Assembly (NCBI GenBank): GCA_946528555.1
Contig: CAMMYS010000004.1
Coordinates: forward strand, 1 to 19,695
Direction: 5' to 3'
Length of the DNA stretch: 19,695 nt
DNA from: an uncultured Mycoplasmatota bacterium
GTDB taxonomy: Bacteria > Bacillota_I > Bacilli_A > RF39 > UBA660
Shown: one piece after another, positions 6,841 to 15,366 of the stretch
Position numbering within the stretch: position 1 is the stretch's first letter
Layout: every line of letters starts with the position of its first letter
Notes under the pieces: generated by a model
Told to the model about the DNA's origin: nothing
Seen by the model: only the letters and a program-made list of their open reading frames with translations
Database searches by the model: none
Translations under genes and position numbers: made by a program

Positions 6841-8070
6841 TTATTCTGCTGGTGTTTCTGGAGTTTCAGGTGCTGGTGTTTCTTCAGCAACTGGTGCCTC
6901 TGCAGGTGCTTCTTCTTCCATTTTAGCACCGCAATTACTACAGAATGCTCCTGTTACAACAGATCCACATTTTGGACATGCTTTACCAACAACTGGTTGA
7001 TTTGGTACAGCAGCAGCTCCAGCAAAAATTGTTCCTGGTTCTGGTTGTCCTGGTTGTGGATTATATAATCCTGGTCCTGCTGGTGCAGCATTAGCAGCTC
7101 CCATAGCATTTTGACCAGCCATTCCAGCCATATTCATTCCCATGAATCCCATCATAGCGCCATTTTCATTAGCTGATGCATTTTTAAGAGCTTCAGCAGT
7201 AGCACTTGCCATAAGTCCTGATTGAAGACTTTGATTTGAGAAAATTGTTGCTTCATCAACTTTATTAACTTTAGCCATTGAATCTTCAGTTAAGTTAATA
7301 TCACCTAGAGCAACATCTGTGATTTCTAAACCATAATTTTGTCTCCATGATTCGTCTAAGCAAGTATTCATTTCTGTTGAAATATCACCATTGTATAATT
7401 GGATATCTCCGAATGAAACTTTATGTTTTCTCATAACAACTGAAATTGCTTGAGATAATTGTTCTACAAACTTAGCTTGTAATTGTGTTCCAACTACTTC
7501 TTCGTAAGTAACTGTATCTTTTGGATTAGCACCAATTACACTATTAACAAGTAAAATTGGATCTACTACTTTAAAAGCATATTCTCCAAAGAATGTTACT
7601 TCTAACATACCATATTTTTCATCAGTAATTTTCTTTGGTTGTGGTGAACCAAATTTATTACCAGTGATAGTAAGTAAATTTACATAATAAACTCTTTGAT
7701 CTTTAGCAGTTTGTCCACCATAAGTGAAACGTTTTCCAATAGTTTTAAATGTTTGGATAATTGCTTCTCCTAAATTTCCTGCAAAGATACTTGGTTCTGA
7801 ACTAGTATCATAATAGAATGTACCAGCGTCAGCAGTAAATTCCTTAATTTCTCCATTGTCAATAATCATCATAGCCATTCCTTGTGGAACTACGATTGTA
7901 CTACCATTAGAAATTACGCCTTCAGATGGATTTGTATTTCCTTCTCCATGTTTAACAATTCCTCTTTGAATAAGAACGTTTTTTTCAATTGTAGGACAAT
8001 TGACAAACTCTTTAAATTGATCTCCTAATGCTGTTGTTGCTGCATTAGATAAAGCTTTGATTAATCCCAT
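6841..8070 (-). CDS. SPFH-domain protein with C-terminal zinc ribbon (YdjI-like)
   Basis: A 409-residue member of the bacterial SPFH/band-7 group that includes B. subtilis YdjI and the so-called virion core protein family. Residues 1 to about 290 form the SPFH-type region, beginning MGLIKALSNAATTALGDQF and including GSTIVVPQGMAMMIIDNG. Then comes an Ala/Gly/Met/Pro-rich flexible linker (about 290-360). A zinc ribbon follows (Cys365, Cys368, Cys377, Cys380), and last an acidic Pro/Glu/Ala tail. There is no transmembrane segment, so membrane contact would be peripheral. YdjI relatives act with PspA-type envelope-stress proteins in B. subtilis, but no such partner is in the window. It has its own promoter and terminator and interrupts the otherwise syntenic noc and rpoE blocks. 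Its base composition is less A/T-biased than its neighbours, mainly in the linker, which may reflect strong expression. Function here is unproven. Confidence 0.88.
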   Translation of the reverse strand: MGLIKALSNAATTALGDQFKEFVNCPTIEKNVLIQRGIVKHGEGNTNPSEGVISNGSTIVVPQGMAMMIIDNGEIKEFTADAGTFYYDTSSEPSIFAGNLGEAIIQTFKTIGKRFTYGGQTAKDQRVYYVNLLTITGNKFGSPQPKKITDEKYGMLEVTFFGEYAFKVVDPILLVNSVIGANPKDTVTYEEVVGTQLQAKFVEQLSQAISVVMRKHKVSFGDIQLYNGDISTEMNTCLDESWRQNYGLEITDVALGDINLTEDSMAKVNKVDEATIFSNQSLQSGLMASATAEALKNASANENGAMMGFMGMNMAGMAGQNAMGAANAAPAGPGLYNPQPGQPEPGTIFAGAAAVPNQPVVGKACPKCGSVVTGAFCSNCGAKMEEEAPAEAPVAEETPAPETPETPAE

Positions 8071-8103
8071 AATCTACCTCTCTTCTTTTTATAATACAAT
8101 TAT

Positions 8104-8132
8104 AGTATAACATTTATTTTTTTTATAGTAAA
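8104..8132 (-). promoter_or_regulatory. Probable promoter for the SPFH gene
   Basis: TTTACT (8127-8132) and TATACT (8104-8109) are separated by 17 bp; an overlapping TATAAT begins 5 bp further downstream. It lies between the noc terminator and an AGAGG ribosome site. Confidence 0.45.
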
Positions 8133-8151
8133 ACTTTTTTTTATCACTAGA

Positions 8152-8175
8152 CAAAAAGATGCTTAAAAAGCATCT
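8152..8175 (-). terminator. Rho-independent terminator after noc
   Basis: The minus strand reads AGATGCTT-TTT-AAGCATCT followed by T residues, an 8-bp stem. The noc stop codon (8163-8165) lies inside the hairpin. Confidence 0.85.
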
Positions 8176-9356
8176 TTATCAATTTCTATAATAATTCTAT
8201 ATTTTTTATCCATATCAATTTCTGTAGTATTTACTTTAGTATTATCAAAACTATTAATACACTCTCTTATTTTATTTATTGTTCCAGAAAAAGTATTAAT
8301 ATTTCCTACAGATTTTTCATGTGAATTATTAATTTTTTCTTTTAATTCTTCTTGAGTATTTTTATTAAGAATTTGATTTATTAATCTGGCATTTTCTTGG
8401 AATGGATTAATAGGTTCATTATTCTCAATATTATCTGGAAGAATATCTATATTAGGAACAATTTTTAAATCTCCCTCTGATTCATCAGAATCATCAGTTT
8501 TATTATTAATACTATCTAATATTTTCTTTGTTTCTTCTTCTATTCTATTATTAATATTCTTTTCAAAATTATTATTAATTTTTTCTATTTCTTCTTTTAA
8601 AACAGGTTCTGTAGTAGCAACTGGTTCATTTAAATTACTAGGATCAAAATATTCTAGTGGTGGCATATCTGATAATTTAAATGATACTTGCATTCCACTA
8701 GGATCAAATATTTTAGGTTCTGTAACTTCTTCTATATTATTATCTTTATTAATTATTTTACTTACTTCTTCTTCTGTTTGTTTAACAGTTAGTCTCTCTT
8801 TTACTATTCTATCTAACATATCTTTTTGTGTTTGCTCATCTGGAAGTGTTAACAAACATCTTGCATGTCTTTCTGATATTTTATTATATAAAAGACTATT
8901 TTGAACACTTTTTGGCAAACTAAGAAGTCTGATCTTATTAGCTATAGAAGATTGGCTAATACCTAACTTTGATGCGATTGTTTCTTGTTTAAAACCTCTA
9001 TCTATTAATTTTTTAAATGATTTAGCTTCTTCAATAACAGTTAAATTTTTTCTTTGAAGATTTTCAAGTAATGCAATTTCTGCACTAGTATTGTCATCAG
9101 TATTATTAATTATAGCTGGAATCTTTTTAATTCCTGCCATAGTTGATGCTTTATATCTTCTTTCTCCTGCTATTATTTCATATTTTTCACCTATTTGTCT
9201 TACAACAATTGGTTGAATTATTCCATATTTTAAGATAGAATTTGCTAATTCATTAAGTTCTTTTTCATCAAAAGCAAGTCTTGGTTGAAATCTATTTGGT
9301 ATTATTTCATCAAGTGGAATTAATACTATTTCCTTTTTGTTATTTTTTTCTTCCAT
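8163..9356 (-). CDS. noc: ParB-family nucleoid occlusion protein (Noc-like)
   Basis: A DNA-binding CTPase-fold protein. Noc blocks division septa over the chromosome; ParB segregates origins. The N-terminal ParB domain (about 10-100) has NRFQPR (21-26), GIIQPIVVR and the CTP-motif GERRYKA (64-70). A helix-turn-helix (about 121-145) reads QETIASKLGISQSSIANKIR, then SERHARCLL and VKQTEEEV. SIANK, ERHAR and VKQTE agree with B. subtilis Noc, and the place beside rsmG-mnmG-mnmE is the noc locus, so I call Noc over ParB. At 397 residues it is far longer than Bacillus Noc (about 283): an acidic, Asn-rich linker of about 140 residues (205-345) separates the DNA-binding core from the C-terminal dimerisation segment (350-397). 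The usual N-terminal amphipathic membrane helix is absent, since the ParB domain starts near residue 10. No parA is seen. AAGGAGG precedes the start. Confidence 0.85.
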   Translation of the reverse strand: MEEKNNKKEIVLIPLDEIIPNRFQPRLAFDEKELNELANSILKYGIIQPIVVRQIGEKYEIIAGERRYKASTMAGIKKIPAIINNTDDNTSAEIALLENLQRKNLTVIEEAKSFKKLIDRGFKQETIASKLGISQSSIANKIRLLSLPKSVQNSLLYNKISERHARCLLTLPDEQTQKDMLDRIVKERLTVKQTEEEVSKIINKDNNIEEVTEPKIFDPSGMQVSFKLSDMPPLEYFDPSNLNEPVATTEPVLKEEIEKINNNFEKNINNRIEEETKKILDSINNKTDDSDESEGDLKIVPNIDILPDNIENNEPINPFQENARLINQILNKNTQEELKEKINNSHEKSVGNINTFSGTINKIRECINSFDNTKVNTTEIDMDKKYRIIIEIDKDAF

Positions 9357-9415
9357 AACTTCCTCCTTATCATTCTTCTTCCTTATTATAATTTTAATTC
9401 ATTTTACTTTTTTTA

Positions 9416-10126
9416 TCAATTCTTTTTATATTTTTTTAATAATGTACCATAATTTCTAGGATATTTAGAATTTGTTACTTTTAATTTTTTATATTTAGGT
9501 ATCATCCTAACAGCATCATTTATTGGTAATTTATAATCTATAATACCTTCTAATTTTAGATTAAATTCATTACATAAATTTTTATATTCTTTAACTTCAT
9601 CAATGCAATTTGTTTTTAATGGTACTAAATAACCATCTACTTTTAAAGTGCTTGTTGATAATTCAATTATCATAGGTATTGATGTTACAGCTCTACAAGT
9701 AACAATATCAAATTTTTCTCTATTTTTAGTACCATAATTTTCTATTCTATCACATATTATTTCTACATTTTTAATATTTAATTTTTTCTTTATTTCATTT
9801 AAAAATAAACATTTTTTTTGATTTGATTCAATTAAAGTAACATTAATATTTTTAAAGAATAAAGCTATTATCATTCCTGGAAAACCTGCACCAGTACCAA
9901 AATCTAATAAAGTTTGTTTTTTATTTAAATCAATTGCTTTAATAAGACATAATGAATCATAAAAGTGTAATAAGAAAACATCTTTTTCTTCTAAAATACT
10001 TGTTAAATTAAATTTTTTATTCCATTCATTTAACATAACAAAATAATCATATAATTTATTATATAATTCATCTGTTACCTCAATATTAATATCTTTACAG
10101 TTTAATATAAATTCATCTTTAGTCAT
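9416..10126 (-). CDS. rsmG: 16S rRNA (guanine-527-N7) methyltransferase
   Basis: Methylates G527 of 16S rRNA with S-adenosylmethionine; loss in other bacteria gives low-level streptomycin resistance. At 236 residues it is typical. Motifs: WNKKFNLTSI (35-44), HFYDSL (54-59), the SAM site LLDFGTGAGFPG (73-84), and CRAV (144-147). It overlaps the mnmG stop by 8 nt, with AAAGGAA upstream, giving translational coupling within mnmE-mnmG-rsmG. No terminator was seen before noc 60 nt downstream, so noc may be read as the operon's fourth gene. Confidence 0.97.
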   Translation of the reverse strand: MTKDEFILNCKDINIEVTDELYNKLYDYFVMLNEWNKKFNLTSILEEKDVFLLHFYDSLCLIKAIDLNKKQTLLDFGTGAGFPGMIIALFFKNINVTLIESNQKKCLFLNEIKKKLNIKNVEIICDRIENYGTKNREKFDIVTCRAVTSIPMIIELSTSTLKVDGYLVPLKTNCIDEVKEYKNLCNEFNLKLEGIIDYKLPINDAVRMIPKYKKLKVTNSKYPRNYGTLLKKYKKN

Positions 10127-11990
10127 TATTATATTCCTTTTTTAAATATACAAGTAACATAGTAATATCTGATGGATTAACTCCACTTATTCTAGAAGCT
10201 TGTCCAATAGTTAAAGGTCTTATTTTTGAAAATTTTTGTCTTGCTTCTGTAGCAATATTTCTTACTTTACTATAATCAATATCTTCTGGTATTTGTTTTT
10301 CTTCTAATTTTAACATTTTATTAACTTCATTTTGAGTTTTTTTAATATATCCTTCATATTTTATATTAATTTCAACTATTTCACATATTTCATTATCATA
10401 TTCATATTTTAAATAATCTAATAATTCTTTTAATTCTATTTCTGGTCTTTTAACTAATTCTAATAATTTTATTCTACCTGTTATTTTTGATGAATTATTT
10501 TTTTCTAAAAATTCATTATTTTCTTTATTATTATCAAAATAATTATTATTTAAAAAATCTGTTAATTTATCGATTTTTTTTAATTTATTTTTAAAAATAT
10601 CATATTTTTCATCATTAATTAATCCTAATTGTCTTCCATATTCAGTTAATCTTAATGATGCATTATCATGTCTTAATAATAATCTAAATTCTGCTCTTGA
10701 AGTAAGTAATCTATATGGTTCAGTAATTCCTTTATTAATTAAATCATCTATTAAAACTCCTATATAAGCTTCATTTCTTTTTAATATAAATGGTTCTTTA
10801 TTATCTAATTTTAATACTGCATTTATACCTGCCATTAATCCTTGCGCTGCTGCTTCTTCATAACCGCTTGTTCCATTTATTTGACCAGCAGTAAATAAGT
10901 TTTCTATAATTTTACTTTCTAAACTCATATTTAATTGTGTTGGATCAATAGCATCATATTCTATAGCATATCCATATTTAGTAATTACACATTCTTTTAA
11001 ACCATCCATAGTATGTAATAATTGTTCTTGTATTTCATGAGGCATTGTTGTACTAAAACCACCAACATAATATTCAATATCATCGCTTCTTTCTGGTTCT
11101 AAAAATATTTGATGTCTTTCTTTATCGTTGAATTTTACTACTTTATCTTCTATTGAAGGACAATATCTTGGTCCTACACCTTTAATAAGACCACTATATA
11201 AAGCACATTTATCTAAATTATCCATTATTATTTTATGTGTCGTTGGATTTGTATATGTTAAATAACATGGTCTTTGTTTTTTAGGATCATAACTAGCTTT
11301 ATAAAAGTTGCTAAATGTTAGTTTTTCTTTATCTCCTTCTTCAATAGTTACTTCATCAAAATTGATTGAACTTTTTAATATTCTAGGAGGTGTTCCTGTT
11401 TTTAATCTAATTATTTTTATACCATTTTCTTGTAGAGATTTGCTTAAAAACATAGAATTTTTTTCACCATGTGGACCACCTTTATAACTTTCATGACCAC
11501 ATAAAATATCAGAATTTAAGTATGTTCCGGTTGTTAATATTACAGCTTTAGAATTAATTTTTTTGCCTTTTTCAGTAACAATTCCTTTAATTTTTTTATT
11601 TTCTACTATTAAATCTTTAGCTAAGTCTTCTAATAAATCTAAGTTTTCTTGATTTTGAAGAGTTTTTAGCATCTCTTTTGGATAATTAACTTTACATCCT
11701 TGTGCTCTTAAAGATCTAACACCAGGACCTTTTTTAGTATTTAGCATTTTTATTTGTAGATGAGTTTTATCTGTGTTATAACCCATTTCGCCACCTAAAG
11801 CATCTATTTCTCTAACAACTATTCCTTTAGCAGAACCACCTATAGATGGATTACATGGCATATCTGCAATATTTTTAAAGTTTCCTGTAATTAATAATGT
11901 TTTTTTACCCATTCTAGAACATGCTAAAGAAGCCTCACAACCTGCGTGGCCTCCTCCTACAACTATTACATCATATTTCATATTAATCAT
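10119..11990 (-). CDS. mnmG: tRNA uridine-34 5-carboxymethylaminomethyl modification enzyme, FAD subunit
   Basis: FAD-dependent partner of MnmE that installs carboxymethylaminomethyl groups on the wobble uridine of several tRNAs. At 623 residues it is full length. The FAD-binding VGGGHAGCEA is at 11-20; other family signatures are KTGTPPR, YCPSIEDKVVKFNDKERHQ and NGTSGYEEAAAQG, and the C-terminal helical domain binds MnmE and tRNA. The ATG at 11990 is 1 nt after the mnmE stop; the in-frame fourth codon (ATG at 11981) is an equally good start and agrees better with the family's M-x-Y-D-V-I-V beginning. The nearest purine-rich site, GGAAAG, is the end of mnmE, so re-initiation by the mnmE ribosome is likely. 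Confidence 0.97.
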   Translation of the reverse strand: MINMKYDVIVVGGGHAGCEASLACSRMGKKTLLITGNFKNIADMPCNPSIGGSAKGIVVREIDALGGEMGYNTDKTHLQIKMLNTKKGPGVRSLRAQGCKVNYPKEMLKTLQNQENLDLLEDLAKDLIVENKKIKGIVTEKGKKINSKAVILTTGTYLNSDILCGHESYKGGPHGEKNSMFLSKSLQENGIKIIRLKTGTPPRILKSSINFDEVTIEEGDKEKLTFSNFYKASYDPKKQRPCYLTYTNPTTHKIIMDNLDKCALYSGLIKGVGPRYCPSIEDKVVKFNDKERHQIFLEPERSDDIEYYVGGFSTTMPHEIQEQLLHTMDGLKECVITKYGYAIEYDAIDPTQLNMSLESKIIENLFTAGQINGTSGYEEAAAQGLMAGINAVLKLDNKEPFILKRNEAYIGVLIDDLINKGITEPYRLLTSRAEFRLLLRHDNASLRLTEYGRQLGLINDEKYDIFKNKLKKIDKLTDFLNNNYFDNNKENNEFLEKNNSSKITGRIKLLELVKRPEIELKELLDYLKYEYDNEICEIVEINIKYEGYIKKTQNEVNKMLKLEEKQIPEDIDYSKVRNIATEARQKFSKIRPLTIGQASRISGVNPSDITMLLVYLKKEYNND

Positions 11991-11991
11991 C

Positions 11992-13341
11992 TTACTTTCC
12001 TAAACAAAACTTACTAAATATTTCATCTAATAAATCATCTTTGTATACACTACCTGTTATTTCACCTAATGTTTCCCATAATAATTTAATATTAATTTCC
12101 ATTAAATCTACAGGGGTATCATTATTTAATTCTTTTCTTATATCCTTAATAATACTAATACAATTATTAAGTAATCCAATTTGTCTAGCATTAGATATAT
12201 AAGTATAATCTGAACTTGTTATATCATCTAAATTGAATATTTCTACTAGTTTATCTTTTAATAATTTAATATTTTCTTTTTCTTTAGTAGTTATTTCAAT
12301 ACTATCAAATTTATCTAATTTATTATTTTTCTTTTTACCTAAATCTATTTTATTGTATACAACTAATACCTTTTTATTTTTTATTTTTTCTAATACTTCT
12401 TCATCTTCTTTATCAAAATCATTTGATGAATCTATTACAAATAATATTAAATCTGAATCATTGATTTTTTTGATACTTTTTTCTATTCCTATTGATTCTA
12501 CTATTTCATTAGTTTCTCTTATTCCTGCTGTATCAAAGAAATTAACTTCTATACCATTAATAGTTATACTTCCTTCAACTATATCTCTAGTTGTACCTTT
12601 TACATCTGTAACTATTGCTTTTTCTTCACCTAATAATTCATTTAAAATACTACTTTTTCCTACATTAGGTTTACCAACAATAGCAATATTAATACCATTT
12701 TTAATTATTAATCCATTTTTACTATTATCTAGTAATTCATTTATTTTTTCTTCTATATAATTAACTTTTTCTTCAACTAATTCTTTTGTTACTACTACTG
12801 CATCTTCATATTCTGGATAATCAATATTTACTTCTATATTAGCTATTAAAGTTAAAATATTGCTTCTTAAATCATTTATTCTATTAGAAAGTTCATGACT
12901 GATTCCTCTCATAGACATTTTTCTAGCAGCATCTGTTTTTGATTCAATCATATCTGAAACGGCTTCTGCTTCTATTAAATCTATTCTTCCATTTAAAAAA
13001 GCTCTTTTAGTAAATTCTCCTGGTTCTGCTAATCTACAACCATTTGATAACAATAATTCCATTATTTTATTAACACATATTTTTCCACCATGTGTATTAA
13101 TTTCTACAGTATCTTCTGTAGTAAATGATTTAGGACCTTTAAAATATGAAACTAATACTTCATCTATTTTTTCATCTTTATCCATGATAAAACCATATGT
13201 TATTGTATGAGTTTCTTTTTTAGATAAATCTCTATCAAATATTTTATTAACTATTTCTAATGATTTATCTCCACTAACTCTAATAACATTAATAGAACTT
13301 TCACCAACAAGTGTCGCTATTGCACATATTGTATCATTCAT
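11992..13341 (-). CDS. mnmE: tRNA modification GTPase MnmE
   Basis: GTPase partner of MnmG in wobble-uridine modification; a potassium-activated, dimer-switching G protein. The 449-residue product has the N-terminal tetrahydrofolate-binding domain, the G domain with P-loop GKPNVGKS (223-230), DTAG (270-273) and NKID, and the C-terminal FCLGK ending with the conserved Cys446. The frame extends to an ATG at 13362, but that start is rejected. The GAAGGGA ribosome site lies inside it, and the -10 of the promoter is at 13364-13369, so the 13362 ATG would lie upstream of the expected transcription start. It heads mnmE-mnmG-rsmG. Confidence 0.97.
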   Translation of the reverse strand: MNDTICAIATLVGESSINVIRVSGDKSLEIVNKIFDRDLSKKETHTITYGFIMDKDEKIDEVLVSYFKGPKSFTTEDTVEINTHGGKICVNKIMELLLSNGCRLAEPGEFTKRAFLNGRIDLIEAEAVSDMIESKTDAARKMSMRGISHELSNRINDLRSNILTLIANIEVNIDYPEYEDAVVVTKELVEEKVNYIEEKINELLDNSKNGLIIKNGINIAIVGKPNVGKSSILNELLGEEKAIVTDVKGTTRDIVEGSITINGIEVNFFDTAGIRETNEIVESIGIEKSIKKINDSDLILFVIDSSNDFDKEDEEVLEKIKNKKVLVVYNKIDLGKKKNNKLDKFDSIEITTKEKENIKLLKDKLVEIFNLDDITSSDYTYISNARQIGLLNNCISIIKDIRKELNNDTPVDLMEINIKLLWETLGEITGSVYKDDLLDEIFSKFCLGK

Positions 13342-13363
13342 ATAGGTCCCTTCTTTCCACAAG

Positions 13364-13392
13364 ATTATAGCATATACAGGCTTTATTGTAAA
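13364..13392 (-). promoter_or_regulatory. Sigma-A promoter for mnmE-mnmG-rsmG
   Basis: TTTACA (13387-13392) and consensus TATAAT (13364-13369) are 17 bp apart, with an extended -10 TG. The -35 directly abuts the T run of the jag terminator. Its position fixes the mnmE start codon at 13341. Confidence 0.75.
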
Positions 13393-13414
13393 TAAAAAAG
13401 AGTATTTCTACTCT
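13393..13414 (-). terminator. Rho-independent terminator after jag
   Basis: The minus strand reads AGAGTA-GAAA-TACTCT followed by six T residues: a 6-bp stem closed by a GNRA tetraloop. The jag stop codon (13408-13410) lies in the hairpin. Confidence 0.85.
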
Positions 13415-14037
13415 TCTGTTTCTTCTTTGTTTTCACAATATTTTATAACTACACATCTATTAGGTTCTTCACCTTCAGACTCAGTAACTATATATTTAAA
13501 TCCTTGTAATGCTTCATGAACTAATTTTCTTTCATAAGAATTCATTGGATCTAATTTTACTTCTACCTTAGATAAAGTTACATCTCTTGCTATTTTTTTA
13601 ACTTTCTTTTCTAAGTAATAATTTTGTTTTTCTTTATATTTTTCAACATCTATTGTTATATTAACATATAAATCAATAGCATTAAAAATAGCTTGTCTAA
13701 CATATGTTTGAATTGAATCTAATATATGACCTTTTTTTCCAATAAGAACTGAATTATTTTGTGAATAGATTTCATATTTAATTTTTCCTTCTCTTATCTT
13801 TGTTTCAACATTTGCCTTAATATTTAAAGATAATAATAATTCATTTAATATATCTTTTCCTATTTCAGCTACATCAGATAATTTAACAACTTCTAGTGTA
13901 TATTTCTTTCCACTAAATAAGCCACCTTTTTCTTCATATAAGTTAGTTAATATATTTTCTTCTTTTTCATTCAATTCTTCTAGTGCTTTATCTAATAATC
14001 CCTCTTTACTCTTTGCTTGAAACTTATATTTTTCCAT
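13408..14037 (-). CDS. khpB: RNA-binding protein KhpB/Jag (EloR)
   Basis: Cytoplasmic RNA-binding protein linked in Gram-positives to cell elongation and to sRNA/mRNA binding, almost always next to yidC. Domains of the 209-residue protein: Jag-N (about 1-50), a type II KH domain (about 65-135) with GKKG at 100-103, and an R3H domain with Arg170-x3-His174 in NSYERKLVHEALQG. It follows yidC by 38 nt with an AAAGG ribosome site about 10 nt before the ATG, and ends in a terminator, so it is the last gene of rpmH-rnpA-yidC-jag. There is no Jag linker insertion of the long streptococcal type. Confidence 0.95.
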   Translation of the reverse strand: MEKYKFQAKSKEGLLDKALEELNEKEENILTNLYEEKGGLFSGKKYTLEVVKLSDVAEIGKDILNELLLSLNIKANVETKIREGKIKYEIYSQNNSVLIGKKGHILDSIQTYVRQAIFNAIDLYVNITIDVEKYKEKQNYYLEKKVKKIARDVTLSKVEVKLDPMNSYERKLVHEALQGFKYIVTESEGEEPNRCVVIKYCENKEETEE

Positions 14038-14075
14038 ATTATCTACTACCTTTCTCTATATTTTTGTAAGTATTA

Positions 14076-14993
14076 CTATATAGTATTTTTACTTTTATTT
14101 TTAATTATAATATTTTGTACTATTGTAAATGCATTAGATACTATCCAGTAAAGTGCGATAGAAGTTGGAAGTGAGAATGACATAATACCAATAAATACTA
14201 CCATCATTGTACTCATCATCTTCATTTGTTTTTGTTGAGCTTCATCTCCACCAGATGTATTCATATTCTTAAATGAGAAATATGTACATGCAAGTATCAA
14301 TACTACTAATAATATATACCAATAATTACCTAATTTAATTCCTTCTAAAGGTGTTGTTCCTAAATTATAAACAAGAAAGTTCTTTTCAAAAAATGCTGGA
14401 ACTCTATAAACTGCTTCTAAAAATGCAAAGAATATTGGCATTTGTAGGAAAGCAAATAAACAACTTGATAAAGGATTAATATCATACTTCTTATAAATAA
14501 GCATCATTTCTTGACTTTTAGCCATCATAGATTCTTTATCATCTTTACCTTGATATTTCTTTTCAATCTTCTCCATATCTTTTTGAGCTTTTTTCATATT
14601 TTCACTCATATTTGTAGATTTTTTAGATATTGGATAAAGAGCTGCTCTTAATAAAAGACCCATTATCATAATTGCTAAACCATTATTTTTAACAACTAAA
14701 CCAATTTTAACAATTAACCAAGCTAATGGTTTTACAAATAATGATGTCCATAATCCTTCATATCCACCTGAATTGATTTTTAGATCTTTACAAGCAGGAA
14801 GACTTAAATAATCACTATTTGTTTCATTTCCTAATTGTCTATAAGCATCTATTAATTCATCTGTTTCAGGTCTACATAAAATATTAGTAACATATGATTT
14901 TGTACTATTGTCTTCTAATGTAACAGTTGTTCTTTTAGTACATCCACATAACATTATTACTAATATAAGTAGTATTATTATTTTATTTTTCAT
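14076..14993 (-). CDS. yidC: YidC/Oxa1-family membrane protein insertase (lipoprotein form)
   Basis: Inserts and folds membrane proteins, alone or with SecYEG. A hydrophobic N-terminus ends in the lipobox LCGC, with Cys18 as the predicted lipidated residue. A roughly 65-residue outside domain (19-85, with Cys40 and Cys68) precedes the five-helix core. The conserved groove Arg116 lies in LLLRAALYP, and the charged C1 loop spans about 123-175 (coiled-coil hairpin, KKAQKDMEKIEKKYQGK). Further membrane spans lie near 176-197, 222-241, 258-276 and 278-297. At 305 residues it is slightly longer than B. subtilis SpoIIIJ, mostly outside. The start overlaps the rnpA stop (ATGA), with GGAGGA upstream. 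Confidence 0.96.
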   Translation of the reverse strand: MKNKIIILLILVIMLCGCTKRTTVTLEDNSTKSYVTNILCRPETDELIDAYRQLGNETNSDYLSLPACKDLKINSGGYEGLWTSLFVKPLAWLIVKIGLVVKNNGLAIMIMGLLLRAALYPISKKSTNMSENMKKAQKDMEKIEKKYQGKDDKESMMAKSQEMMLIYKKYDINPLSSCLFAFLQMPIFFAFLEAVYRVPAFFEKNFLVYNLGTTPLEGIKLGNYWYILLVVLILACTYFSFKNMNTSGGDEAQQKQMKMMSTMMVVFIGIMSFSLPTSIALYWIVSNAFTIVQNIIIKNKSKNTI

Positions 14994-15310
14994 TTTATAT
15001 CCTCCAAAATATTCAATAATTCCTTTTTAATTAAATCATAATTTATATCCAATACGGCTTTCCTAAGTATTATAACACAATCATAAGATTTATCTAGTTT
15101 ATTTTTCATTAAAATATCCTTTATTCTTCTTTTATATAGATTTCTTACATTAGCTTTACCAATTTTCTTACTAACACTTATACAATATCTATTAAATGAT
15201 AAATTATTTTTCAAATAATAAACTACAAAATACTTATTAACAGTTTTAGATGAATTATTAACTACATTTTGAATTTCTTCATTTTTCCTAATTATATATT
15301 TTTTATTCAT
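14990..15310 (-). CDS. rnpA: Ribonuclease P protein component
   Basis: Protein subunit that helps the RNase P RNA bind and cleave precursor tRNAs. The 106-residue basic protein carries the RNR-type signature VRNLYKRR (55-62), where Tyr59 is unusual, and the N-terminal substrate-groove region (KYFVVYYLKNN). It overlaps yidC by 4 nt (ATGA). An AGGTGA site precedes the ATG, and the rpmH terminator lies only about 30 nt upstream, so rnpA expression probably depends on read-through, as in other bacteria where L34 is made in large excess. The RNase P RNA gene is not in the window. Confidence 0.95.
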   Translation of the reverse strand: MNKKYIIRKNEEIQNVVNNSSKTVNKYFVVYYLKNNLSFNRYCISVSKKIGKANVRNLYKRRIKDILMKNKLDKSYDCVIILRKAVLDINYDLIKKELLNILEDIK

Positions 15311-15338
15311 ACTAATTCACCTGGTAAAATAATTATAT

Positions 15339-15366
15339 AAAAAAAATTACTTAATTTAAAGTAATT
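15339..15366 (-). terminator. Terminator or attenuator between rpmH and rnpA
   Basis: The minus strand forms AATTACTT (15359-15366) with AAGTAATT (15345-15352) around a 6-nt loop, followed by eight T residues. The stem base touches the rpmH stop codon. The 8-bp stem has only two G-C pairs, suiting partial termination. Confidence 0.65.

Noticed and set aside
8163..9356. Calling this gene parB/spo0J
   Set aside because: The neighbours (rsmG, mnmG, mnmE) and motifs such as SIANK and VKQTE fit Noc better, and no parA is adjacent; some doubt remains.
12233..12760. 175-codon plus-strand open frame inside mnmE
   Set aside because: It is antisense to the G domain of mnmE, has hydrophobic low-complexity sequence typical of reversed A/T-rich codons, and lacks a ribosome site.
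13342..13362. Seven-codon upstream extension of mnmE
   Set aside because: The extension holds the ribosome site and its ATG would precede the expected transcription start.
14074..14085. 12-bp palindrome TACTATATAGTA at the yidC stop
   Set aside because: Only A/T-rich symmetry with no loop or T run; expected by chance at this composition.
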